NCBI GenBank assembly: GCA_946566415.1
Contig: CAMNWW010000119.1
Coordinates: 1 to 6,723, forward strand
Direction: 5' to 3'
DNA from: an uncultured Lachnospiraceae bacterium
GTDB lineage: Bacteria; Bacillota; Clostridia; Lachnospirales; Lachnospiraceae
Length of the DNA stretch: 6,723 nt
The notes beneath the pieces are model-generated. The model was not told where the DNA came from, searched no databases, and was given only the letters and a program-made list of their open reading frames with translations. Positions 1 to 6,352 of the stretch are shown piece after piece (the stretch's first letter is position 1; every line of letters begins with the position of its first letter). The translations under genes were made by a program, and so were the position numbers.

Positions 1-2
1 CG

Positions 3-44
3 GGAAAAGTCTTGGATGGGTATAGCGGGAAAATGAAGAAATGA
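3..44 (+). CDS. 3' tail of an upstream gene, possibly spoVAC (partial)
   Basis: One + strand frame is open from the window edge to a TGA at 42-44 and would encode the short C-terminal tail GKVLDGYSGKMKK. The stop overlaps the Shine-Dalgarno of the next gene (AGGTG, 44-48), as is usual for tightly packed operon genes. In Clostridia spoVAC normally lies directly upstream of spoVAD, so spoVAC is the likely identity by context. The 13 residues are too few to recognise the family. Another frame stops at 34-36 and cannot be excluded as the real end. Confidence 0.35.
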   Translation, partial: GKVLDGYSGKMKK

Positions 45-53
45 GGTGATAGT

Positions 54-1064
54 ATGAACCAGCCAAAGGGAGCGCAGAGTATCTCATTTGGAGTAAGCCC
101 TTACCTGCTGGAAAGCGGTTCAGTAGTTGGGAAAAAGGAGAGCGAAGGACCGCTGGGAAGTATGTTCGATATGGTATCGGAGGATGACCTTTTCGGGGAA
201 GATACTTGGGAGGCGGCGGAAGGGACTATGCAGAAAATGGCGTGTATGACGGCGCTTAAGAAAGCAGGCGTTCAGACGGAAAAAGTCCGTTTTCTGTTCG
301 GCGGCGATCTGCTCAGGCAGGGAATTGCCACATCGATGGGGGTAGAGGCTTTGCAGATACCGATGTTCGGGCTGTTCGGGGCCTGCTCTACATCCGGGGA
401 GGCGTTGGCTCTGGCCGCTATGTCAATAGCGGCGGATTATGGGGAATATATGCTCGCTGTGACCTCAAGCCATTTTGGAAGCGCGGAAAAGGAATTCCGT
501 TTCCCATTGGGTTATGCGAATCAAAGACCGTTGTCGTCCACATGGACGGTAACCGGAAGCGGCGCGTTTCTGGTGGGAAAGGAGAAAAGCCACGTACGGA
601 TCAGCGGGGTAACGATTGGGAAGATCGTGGACTACGGACTGAAAGATTCACAGAACATGGGGGCGTGTATGGCTCCGGCGGCGTGCGATACGATCATACA
701 AAATCTGAAGGATTTCGGAAGAAAGGAAGAAGACTATGACCGGATCATAACCGGGGACTTAGGGTATGTAGGTCAGTCGATACTTTTCGATCTGGTGCGC
801 AAAAAAGGAAAGGATATCAAACCGAATCATATGGACTGTGGAATTTTGATCTTTGACCAGAAAACACAGAATACCAATTCCGGAGGCAGCGGGTGCGGCT
901 GCGCGGCGACGACGCTTTCGGCCTATATCCTGCCGAAGGTGGCTTCTGGGGAGTGGAAGCGGATATTGTTTGTGCCGACAGGCGCTCTAATGTCCACAGT
1001 AAGTTTCAATGAAGGAGAAAGCGTGCCGGGAATCGCACATGCGATCGTCCTGGAACACTGTTAG
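54..1064 (+). CDS. spoVAD: Stage V sporulation protein AD (SpoVAD)
   Basis: SpoVAD is a soluble, membrane-associated component of the SpoVA complex. In sporulating Firmicutes this complex takes up Ca-dipicolinic acid into the forespore and releases it at germination; SpoVAD is known to bind DPA and has a thiolase / ketoacyl-synthase-like fold. The 336-residue product matches the usual length of about 338. Recognisable stretches are the N-terminal block around residues 9-24 (SISFGVSPYLLE onward), the FGACSTSGEALALA segment with Cys111 at the position equivalent to a thiolase nucleophile, SSHFGSAEKEFRFPLGYANQRP (139-160, conserved), TGDLGYVGQ (233-241) and a glycine/cysteine-rich GGSGCGCAA stretch (277-285). 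The ATG at 54 has AGGTG five bases upstream. The gene is followed 31 nt later by spoVAE, so the two are surely one operon. Expression would be expected in the forespore under sigma G, but the promoter lies outside the window. Confidence 0.97.
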   Translation: MNQPKGAQSISFGVSPYLLESGSVVGKKESEGPLGSMFDMVSEDDLFGEDTWEAAEGTMQKMACMTALKKAGVQTEKVRFLFGGDLLRQGIATSMGVEALQIPMFGLFGACSTSGEALALAAMSIAADYGEYMLAVTSSHFGSAEKEFRFPLGYANQRPLSSTWTVTGSGAFLVGKEKSHVRISGVTIGKIVDYGLKDSQNMGACMAPAACDTIIQNLKDFGRKEEDYDRIITGDLGYVGQSILFDLVRKKGKDIKPNHMDCGILIFDQKTQNTNSGGSGCGCAATTLSAYILPKVASGEWKRILFVPTGALMSTVSFNEGESVPGIAHAIVLEHC

Positions 1065-1095
1065 GAAAAGAAGGATTATAAGGAGAATAAAAAGT

Positions 1096-1452
1096 ATGAA
1101 TTATATCAATGCATTTTGGGTGGGCGGACTCATCTGTGCTTTGGCACAGGCGCTCCTGGAGAGGACGAAACTGATGCCGGGAAGAGTGATGGTATTGTTG
1201 GTAGTGACAGGATGCATCCTGGGATTCGCACATATTTTTCAACCTCTTCAGGATTATGCCGGAGCCGGGGTAAGCGTGCCGCTATTAGGTTTCGGAAACA
1301 CACTGTGGAAAGGCGTAAAGGAAGCGGTAGACCAGAACGGATTTATCGGTATTTTTATGGGTGGTTTCAAGGCAAGCGCAGTAGGCATCAGCGCGGCGCT
1401 GATCTTCGGATATCTGGCGTCCCTGGTATTTGAGCCGAAGATGAAAAAATAG
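1096..1452 (+). CDS. spoVAE: Stage V sporulation protein AE (SpoVAE / SpoVAEb)
   Basis: This is a small integral membrane component of the SpoVA dipicolinic-acid channel in the spore inner membrane. The product is 118 residues, the usual size for this family (about 116-120). It starts with the family-typical MNYINAFWVGGLICALAQ, and hydrophobic segments lie at about residues 5-22, 31-48 and 83-112. Conserved glycine-rich stretches are VPLLGFGNTL (61-70) and GFIGIFMGGFKASAVGISAA (82-101). The start at 1096 is preferred over an upstream in-frame ATG at 1009, because 1009 lies inside spoVAD and would add a basic, non-family N-terminus, while 1096 has AAGGAG at 1080-1085. The stop at 1450-1452 is only two bases before the structured element at 1455, so no ordinary terminator with a T-tract follows. 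Confidence 0.96.
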   Translation: MNYINAFWVGGLICALAQALLERTKLMPGRVMVLLVVTGCILGFAHIFQPLQDYAGAGVSVPLLGFGNTLWKGVKEAVDQNGFIGIFMGGFKASAVGISAALIFGYLASLVFEPKMKK

Positions 1453-1454
1453 AT

Positions 1455-1650
1455 GTTACTATTCACAGTCGATATGGATCTGCAGGCAGACTCGTCATGC
1501 TTGCATGTAAGAGAATGTCTGCAGATCCATATCAGGCCTGCGAAGCAGGAACTCTGCCCACATAAGCAGTCTTAGCTCCGTAAGGAGCGAGACTGGAGCC
1601 TCAAAGAGGCGACGAGTGCGCATGTGGGCAGAGTGGCTGTGAATAGTAAC
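1455..1650 (+). repeat. 196-bp nested inverted-repeat element, multibranched (MITE-like or structured ncRNA)
   Basis: The ends are a perfect 14-bp inverted repeat (1455-1468 with 1637-1650; GTTACTATTCACAG and its complement). Inside, three arms meet with linkers of only 1-3 nt: arm A, 1471-1485 with 1519-1533, 15 perfect pairs plus a few more, with an apical CATG/CTTG/CATG hairpin at 1496-1507; arm B, 1537-1541 with 1545-1549, loop GAA; arm C, 1551-1563 with 1622-1634, 13 perfect pairs. Arm C opens into hairpin D (1568-1572 with 1590-1594 and 1575-1579 with 1584-1588, loop GTAA) and hairpin E (1598-1602 with 1606-1610, loop AAA). The result is a four-way junction carrying a three-way junction. 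No credible coding frame is present, and I see no target-site duplication. Possible identities are a non-autonomous mobile repeat, a structured RNA, or both. The pairings are read directly; the function is unknown. Confidence 0.85.
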
Positions 1651-1735
1651 CTCGCATAAGGACTGATCAGGAGGGCATCTGACGAATGGCGCGGGTGTTG
1701 AACTTAACATACGCGATCAAGAATAGATATGGTTA

Positions 1736-1764
1736 TTGTGTTCTTACGGAAAGGATGATACAAT
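1736..1764 (+). promoter_or_regulatory. Probable vegetative promoter with extended -10 for the NUDIX-phosphate operon
   Basis: A TGaTACAAT extended -10 (TG at 1756-1757, hexamer TACAAT at 1759-1764) lies 17 bp downstream of a weak -35, TTGTGT (1736-1741). Transcription would start near 1771, leaving a leader of about 28 nt before the NUDIX ATG at 1799. A second, poorer candidate -35 is TTGAAC at 1698-1703, without a good -10 at proper spacing. The rest of 1651-1735, between the structured element and this promoter, shows no gene; it contains only a short CTGATCAG palindrome (1663-1670). Confidence 0.6.
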
Positions 1765-1781
1765 CAAAAAAGGAATGCTTC

Positions 1782-1790
1782 AAAGGGAGG
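1782..1790 (+). promoter_or_regulatory. Strong ribosome binding site fixing the NUDIX start
   Basis: AAAGGGAGG ends eight bases before the ATG at 1799. It supports 1799 over the in-frame TTG at 1736, which would lie upstream of the inferred transcription start and has no ribosome binding site. Confidence 0.8.
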
Positions 1791-1798
1791 ACACAAAC

Positions 1799-2278
1799 AT
1801 GCTTTTAACAACATTGTGTTATATCGAAAATCAAGATTCCTATCTTATGCTTCACCGTGTGAAGAAAAAAAAGGATGTTAACCAGGATAAGTGGATCGGC
1901 GTAGGCGGTAAGTTTGAGCCGGGAGAAAGCCCGGAAGAATGTCTATTAAGGGAAGTCAGGGAGGAAACCGGGCTTGTTCTTACATCCTATCGTCTGCGCG
2001 GCCTGCTTACTTTTCTGAGCGAGGGATGGGAATCGGAGTACATATTCTTGTATACGGCAGACGACTATGAAGGGGAAGTCGGCGAATGCGCGGAGGGGAC
2101 GCTTAAATGGGTGAAGAAAGAAGAAATATCCTCTCTGAACCTCTGGCAAGGGGACAAGCTATTTTTCCGCTTGTTAAATGAGGACGCGCCGTTCTTTTCA
2201 TTGAAACTAAGTTATGTGGGAGATGAACTAAAGGAAGCAGTCCTGGACGGGAAAAGGATTGCCGGAGATACACAGTAA
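1799..2278 (+). CDS. NUDIX hydrolase, MutT/8-oxo-dGTP diphosphatase-like
   Basis: The product is a cytosolic NUDIX pyrophosphohydrolase of 159 residues that hydrolyses a nucleoside diphosphate linked to another moiety. The complete Nudix box Gx5Ex7REUxEExGU spans residues 37-59: G37, E43, R51-E52, E55-E56 and G58-L59, with the catalytic metal-binding REVREE core intact. The preceding DKWIGVGGK and the downstream LNLWQGDKLFF (about 113-123) resemble the MTH1/MutT-like group annotated as 8-oxo-dGTP diphosphatase, so sanitation of oxidised nucleotides is the likely role; substrate specificity cannot be proven from sequence. It is the first gene after the inferred promoter. Its TAA stop overlaps the AAGGAGG that serves the next gene, which suggests co-transcription and translational coupling. 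The C-terminal 30 residues are less family-specific. Confidence 0.92.
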   Translation: MLLTTLCYIENQDSYLMLHRVKKKKDVNQDKWIGVGGKFEPGESPEECLLREVREETGLVLTSYRLRGLLTFLSEGWESEYIFLYTADDYEGEVGECAEGTLKWVKKEEISSLNLWQGDKLFFRLLNEDAPFFSLKLSYVGDELKEAVLDGKRIAGDTQ

Positions 2279-2289
2279 GGAGGAATGCT

Positions 2290-3930
2290 ATGGATTATGT
2301 GAATATTGTGATTCCCTTTGTCGGGGGACTCGGCATGTTTATTTACGGGATGCAGATCATGGCGCAGGGATTGGAAAATGCCGCAGGAAGCAGGATGAAG
2401 ACCCTTCTGGAGGCGCTGACAAAGAATAAGTTTTTGGGCGTTATACTGGGTGCGGTCATCACCGCAGTGATACAGAGTTCTTCTGCGACGACCGTCATGG
2501 TGGTCGGCTTCGTAAACGCGGGTATCATGAACCTGACGCAGGCAATGGGCGTCATAATGGGCGCCAATGTAGGTACGACGGTCACCGGCTGGCTGGTGTC
2601 CAGTGTGGAGTGGGCAAAATTTTTAAGCCCTTCGACTCTTGCCCCGATCGCGGTAATGCTGGGAGTTATCATCATGTTGACCGGAAAGCGGCGTTCGACT
2701 AAGGATATCTCAAGTATCATCATCGGTTTTGGACTCTTGTTCGTGGGAATTACCACAATGTCGTCTGCGGTAGGACCGCTTAAAGACGTGGAGGAATTTT
2801 GCAATCTGTTTGTGAGCCTGGGACATAATCCGTTTCTCGGCATTGTCGCAGGAGCCGTGGTGACGGCGGTCATCCAGAGTTCATCGGCATCAGTGGGAAT
2901 TCTGCAGAGCCTGGCGGCGTCCGGCCTGATTCCATTCAGCGCGGCGATCTATATCATTATGGGGCAGAATATCGGTACATGTGTGACCGCGATTCTTTCC
3001 AGTATGGGAGCAAAAAAGAATGCAAAGACGGCGGCTTTGATGCACTTGCTTTTCAATATTATCGGGACGGTGATATTTAGTGTGATAACGATCGTGTATC
3101 TTCAGACTTTCAACCCTGCCTGGGAACATATGGTCATCACCCAGACCCAGATCAGTTTGGTGCATACATTATTTAATATAGTGACAACCATCATACTGTT
3201 CCCGGCATCGAACCTCATTATCAAGCTGGCGAAAATCATCGGACGTGTGGAGGACGACGAACAGGATGAAGCGCAGGTGCTTCTGGACGACCGTATGCTG
3301 GGAACGCCGGGTATCGCTCTGCAGTCTACGATTTCTGAAATCGTCCGTATGGGGCATGTGGTTTCCGGTTCGCTTGAAACGGCAAAGAGAGTGCTTTTTA
3401 ATCACAGTGAAGAGGATATCGCATTTCTAAAGGCGGAAGAGAATAAGGTGGATCAGCTCAGTGCGGGAATCACCGCGTACGCGATCAAGCTGTCGGCGCT
3501 CCAGATCAGCGAGAGGGAGCATCAGATGGTGTCTCACTGGCTCCAGGTCGTTTCTGACATGGAGAGGATCAGTGATTACTGTGAAAATATTTCCGAGTTT
3601 GCCGAGACGATCATTGAAAAGAAGATTACATTTTCAGAGGTCGGATCCGCACATTTAAAAGAAATGCTGGATGTATGCGCGGCAAGCTATTTTTACGCGC
3701 TGGAGGCGTTTGAATCAAAGGATATCGAGAGCGCGCTTAAGACCATTGAGAAGGAAACGGAAGCGGACGGGCTGGAGATTTCCCTTCGCGCCAAACATAT
3801 CAAACGCCTGACGAATCAGGAATGCGATACGCAGGCGGGTATTGTATTTTTGGATACCCTTGTATGTCTGGAGCGTATTTCTGACCATGCGAGAAATATT
3901 GCGGAAGAAGTTCTGGAAGAAATGAGATAA
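2290..3930 (+). CDS. Na+/phosphate cotransporter family protein with C-terminal PhoU domain
   Basis: This is a membrane carrier of the Na/Pi cotransporter (NptA/SLC34-like, Na_Pi_cotrans) family, 546 residues. Two inverted-topology repeats are visible: the first carries GAVITAVIQSSSATT (54-68) and GANVGTT (91-97), the second GAVVTAVIQSSSAS (188-201) and GQNIGTC (225-231). The paired QSSSA motifs are the family signature for substrate and Na+ binding. Multiple hydrophobic helices occupy about residues 5-315. After residue 320 the protein is cytoplasmic and helical, with two PhoU-type motifs, MERISDYCENI (424-434) and LERISDHARNIAEE (527-540), each with the E/DxxxD spacing that binds metal in PhoU. 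The likely role is phosphate import or export with an intrinsic regulatory PhoU module. The ATG at 2290 follows AAGGAGG (2277-2283) at six bases. The direction of transport and the ion used are inferred from the family. Confidence 0.95.
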   Translation: MDYVNIVIPFVGGLGMFIYGMQIMAQGLENAAGSRMKTLLEALTKNKFLGVILGAVITAVIQSSSATTVMVVGFVNAGIMNLTQAMGVIMGANVGTTVTGWLVSSVEWAKFLSPSTLAPIAVMLGVIIMLTGKRRSTKDISSIIIGFGLLFVGITTMSSAVGPLKDVEEFCNLFVSLGHNPFLGIVAGAVVTAVIQSSSASVGILQSLAASGLIPFSAAIYIIMGQNIGTCVTAILSSMGAKKNAKTAALMHLLFNIIGTVIFSVITIVYLQTFNPAWEHMVITQTQISLVHTLFNIVTTIILFPASNLIIKLAKIIGRVEDDEQDEAQVLLDDRMLGTPGIALQSTISEIVRMGHVVSGSLETAKRVLFNHSEEDIAFLKAEENKVDQLSAGITAYAIKLSALQISEREHQMVSHWLQVVSDMERISDYCENISEFAETIIEKKITFSEVGSAHLKEMLDVCAASYFYALEAFESKDIESALKTIEKETEADGLEISLRAKHIKRLTNQECDTQAGIVFLDTLVCLERISDHARNIAEEVLEEMR

Positions 3931-3949
3931 AGTCGGGGAGGCGTAACTT

Positions 3950-4570
3950 ATGAAGAAACATACGATTATTACTATCGGAAGACAATTCGGCAGCGGCGGA
4001 CATGAGGTAGGGAAACGGCTGTCAGACAGGTTGGGAATCCCTCTTTACGACCGCAATTTGATACAGATGGCGGCCGGGAGGCTGGGAGTCAGTGAAGATC
4101 AGGCGGAAAAGGCGGACGAACGGCTTTGGGGAGATATTCAGGCGGCGTCTGAGGAGGCGGCCGATTACGCAGAATATATCAGGGCGATGAAGGAGGAAAA
4201 ACCGCTCAGCGACAAGATTTTTGAAGCACAGTCGGAGATGATCCGTCAGATTGCAAGAAGGGAGCCGTGCATCATCGTTGGACGGTGCGCCGACTATATC
4301 CTGGAAAATGAATTTCCCTGTATCAATGCTTTTGTGTATGCGGAGATACGCGACCGGATTGCACGTATTATGCGTCTTTATAATCTGAATGAAGAGGAAG
4401 CCTGGGAGAAGATCCGGAAAGTGGATCGTGAGAGGAAGGCATATTATGAGATACATACCGGGAATTCCTGGGGAAGCATTGAGGCGCACCAGATGCTTTT
4501 TAATGTAAGTCTTTTGGATATGACAGATGTGGAGGATGTGCTGACGGCAATGTACAGAGCAAGACGGTAA
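3950..4570 (+). CDS. Cytidylate-kinase-like family protein
   Basis: This is a 206-residue soluble P-loop protein of the cytidylate kinase-like family (Cytidylate_kin2 type). The N-terminal ITIGRQFGSGGHEVGKRLSD (7-26) contains the family's atypical phosphate-binding loop GRQFGSGG, which lacks the classical GKS/T ending. YDRNLIQMAA (33-42) follows, then VGRCADYIL (110-118), a second nucleotide-kinase-like segment, and a lid-like basic stretch KVDRERKAYYE (157-167). A phosphotransfer reaction on CMP or another small nucleotide is the family expectation, but these paralogues are distinct from housekeeping Cmk and their substrate is poorly defined. Its GGGGAGG ribosome binding site (3935-3941) sits eight bases before the ATG, 19 nt after the transporter stop, so it is probably the last gene of the NUDIX-transporter unit. 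A terminator hairpin follows within 8 nt. Confidence 0.92.
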   Translation: MKKHTIITIGRQFGSGGHEVGKRLSDRLGIPLYDRNLIQMAAGRLGVSEDQAEKADERLWGDIQAASEEAADYAEYIRAMKEEKPLSDKIFEAQSEMIRQIARREPCIIVGRCADYILENEFPCINAFVYAEIRDRIARIMRLYNLNEEEAWEKIRKVDRERKAYYEIHTGNSWGSIEAHQMLFNVSLLDMTDVEDVLTAMYRARR

Positions 4571-4577
4571 GGAACCA

Positions 4578-4605
4578 GAACCGGGCCAAAGGCCCGGTTC
4601 CGTTT
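4578..4605 (+). terminator. Rho-independent terminator hairpin after the cytidylate-kinase-like gene
   Basis: A perfect 10-bp GC-rich stem (4578-4587 with 4591-4600, GAACCGGGCC and its complement) closes an AAA loop and begins seven bases after the stop codon. The following tract is CGTTT, so the U-run is short and termination may be partial. A duplicated GGAACC at 4571-4576 could pair with 4596-4601 as an alternative register. No convincing -35/-10 pair was found between this hairpin and the response regulator, so some read-through into the two-component genes is possible. Confidence 0.8.
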
Positions 4606-4631
4606 ATGAATGTTTCTACAAATTTTGTGAC

Positions 4632-4636
4632 AGGAG
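4632..4636 (+). promoter_or_regulatory. Ribosome binding site deciding the response-regulator start
   Basis: AGGAG lies eight bases upstream of the ATG at 4645 and 14 bases upstream of another ATG at 4651. The further in-frame ATG at 4606 directly abuts the terminator hairpin and has no ribosome binding site, so 4645 is the best start. Confidence 0.7.
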
Positions 4637-4644
4637 AAAGAGGC

Positions 4645-5358
4645 ATGTCTATGAATGATGAATACAGAATCATGATTGTGGATGACGAACCGGATATTTT
4701 AGATTTGCTGGAAAAGGCTCTTAATATAGAAGGATACCGCCATATTGTGAAAATAGATAATGGAATTTCCGCCGTAGAATCCTGCAGAAAAAAACAGCCT
4801 GATATTATTATATTGGATGTTATGCTCCCGGATGTAGACGGATATGAGGTCTGCAGAAGAGTCCGTAAGTTTTCAACGAGTCCGATTCTGTTCCTTTCTT
4901 CCAAGAACGATGAACTAGATAAGATCCTTGGCCTGGCCGTCGGCGGAGACGATTATGTGGCAAAGCCGTTCAGCCCGAAGGAAATCGCTTATAGGGTAAA
5001 GGCACAGCTCCGCCGTGCTGAATATCAGCGGAATCCATCAAAGAGGATGTGTTTAAAAATTGGGGAACTTTCGATTGATCCGGAAGGCTGCTGTGTAATG
5101 AAATCCAATACCGCCATAGATTTAACGGCAAGAGAATTTGAAATATTGCAGTATTTAGCGGAAAATAAGGGGCGGGTGATCAGCCGCGAACGGTTATACG
5201 AAACGATCTGGGGTGAGGACAGTTTTGGATGCGACAACACAATGATGGTACACATCCGTCATCTGCGTGAAAAACTGGAAGACAATCCTGCGGCGCCAAA
5301 GTACATTATCACAATGAAAGGACTGGGCTATAAGATGGTGGATCCATATGAAAGATAA
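4645..5358 (+). CDS. Two-component response regulator, OmpR/PhoB family
   Basis: This is a cytoplasmic DNA-binding transcription regulator of 237 residues. The receiver domain covers about residues 7-122, with the acidic pair D13-D14, phospho-acceptor D58 in IIILDVMLP, a switch residue at S85/S86 and the invariant K107 in AKPFSP. The C-terminal winged-helix domain (Trans_reg_C, about 135-234) includes LTAREFEILQYLA, the recognition-helix region NTMMVHIRHLREKLE (198-212) and the wing hairpin YIITMKGLGYKMV. All catalytic positions are intact. The gene overlaps the histidine kinase gene by 11 nt in another frame, which indicates translational coupling of a cognate pair. Targets are not visible in the window; regulators of this VanR/PhoP-like type often control a neighbouring ABC transporter or envelope gene. 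Confidence 0.96.
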   Translation: MSMNDEYRIMIVDDEPDILDLLEKALNIEGYRHIVKIDNGISAVESCRKKQPDIIILDVMLPDVDGYEVCRRVRKFSTSPILFLSSKNDELDKILGLAVGGDDYVAKPFSPKEIAYRVKAQLRRAEYQRNPSKRMCLKIGELSIDPEGCCVMKSNTAIDLTAREFEILQYLAENKGRVISRERLYETIWGEDSFGCDNTMMVHIRHLREKLEDNPAAPKYIITMKGLGYKMVDPYER

Positions 5359-6334
5359 TGCGAAAGTGAATCCATTCCTGCGAATATTTATTTTCGTGGT
5401 CGTCCTGGTTATAATGGCTGCCGCCGCCTCTGTCGGCTTGTTCTATTATATTTTCGGGATATCTGAGCCGGAGGGACTGAGTCCTGCCTCATGGCCCCAG
5501 ACATTTACAGACAGTTTCTCGGTCTGGATGGAGAATGAGGACGGGAGGCTTATGATAGAAGATGTCGCGATCGACCGTCTGGATGAGTATGGGCTGTGGA
5601 TTCAAGTCGTGGATGAAAATGGAAGAGAAGTTTTTTCGCACAACAAGCCTGCCGATCGTCCTACAAGTTATTCGGCATCCCAGATGGCGGCGCTTAGTAC
5701 AAGCGCCTACGAGAATGGCGGCACTATTTTTGTCGGTATATTTGAGGAGGCCGGCGGGACATGGACCTACTTGGTCGGATTTCCCTACGCCATAGGAAAA
5801 TATATGCTTTATTATAATAGTGAAAATGTGGGACGTCTTAGGCCAGTTTTTCGTATGGGGCTAGGCTTTTCGGCTATTTTTATCGTAATAATGGTGCTTG
5901 TATACGGTTTTTGGCTAACAAAGCATCTTGGAACAATCACGAGAGGAATCGGCAGCATATCACGCCGTTCTTATCAGCCGCTTTCGGAAAAAGGGATGTT
6001 CCGCGAAGTATACAAGGAGCTCAATAAAATGGATAGGGATATCCGCGGCAGCGATAAGCTGCAAAAGGACACTGACCGGACCAGGCGGGAGTGGATCGTT
6101 AATATCACACATGACTTGAAGACGCCGCTTTCTCCGGTCAAAGGATACGCGGAGCTGTTAACAGGCAATCCTGCGCTGGATAGAGATACCGTACAAGAGT
6201 ATGGAAAAATCATTTTAAAAAACGCCGATCATGCCGAAAGGCTGATCAACGACTTGAAACTCACCTATCAGCTAGAATCAGGCGCGGCGCCGTACCGGCC
6301 GAAGAAAATCCCATTTATCCGCTGTCTGACATAA
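5348..6334 (+). CDS. Sensor histidine kinase, N-terminal part (sensor, HAMP-like, HisKA), ended by premature TAA
   Basis: This is the membrane sensor partner of the preceding regulator. The open frame encodes 328 residues: a transmembrane helix at about 12-34, an extracytoplasmic region at about 35-170, a second transmembrane helix at about 171-190, a HAMP-like linker at about 191-235, and a HisKA domain with the H-box WIVNITHDLKTPLSP carrying the phospho-accepting His255. The frame then meets TAA at 6332-6334, before any ATP-binding domain. A kinase lacking HATPase_c cannot autophosphorylate, so this ORF alone should be inactive. The missing domain follows in the same frame (next entry). The start at 5348 has GGTGGA at 5337-5342 and overlaps the regulator's stop. 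Together the two parts would make a normal HisKA/HATPase kinase of more than 458 residues. Confidence 0.85.
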   Translation: MKDNAKVNPFLRIFIFVVVLVIMAAAASVGLFYYIFGISEPEGLSPASWPQTFTDSFSVWMENEDGRLMIEDVAIDRLDEYGLWIQVVDENGREVFSHNKPADRPTSYSASQMAALSTSAYENGGTIFVGIFEEAGGTWTYLVGFPYAIGKYMLYYNSENVGRLRPVFRMGLGFSAIFIVIMVLVYGFWLTKHLGTITRGIGSISRRSYQPLSEKGMFREVYKELNKMDRDIRGSDKLQKDTDRTRREWIVNITHDLKTPLSPVKGYAELLTGNPALDRDTVQEYGKIILKNADHAERLINDLKLTYQLESGAAPYRPKKIPFIRCLT

Positions 6335-6352
6335 ACGTTCATCGTTGTTTAA

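Noticed and set aside
1009..1095. Longer spoVAE start at 1009 inside spoVAD
   Set aside because: It would add 29 basic residues that do not look like the family N-terminus, while the ATG at 1096 has its own AAGGAG.
1455..1650. Integron attC site or CRISPR array
   Set aside because: The ends do not carry attC core sites (RYYYAAC at the 5' end, GTTRRRY at the 3' end), there is no integrase or gene cassette, and there are no evenly spaced direct repeats.
1495..1710. Minus-strand frame of 71 codons across the structured element
   Set aside because: It is composed of the inverted-repeat stems, has no family-like sequence, and is a by-product of the palindromes.
1736..1798. Upstream TTG start for the NUDIX protein
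   Set aside because: It overlaps the inferred promoter and has no ribosome binding site; 1799 has AAAGGGAGG at ideal spacing.
2343..2873. Long minus-strand frame (176 codons) opposite the phosphate transporter
   Set aside because: It mirrors the coding strand of a well-recognised transporter, and its translation shows no domain-like pattern.
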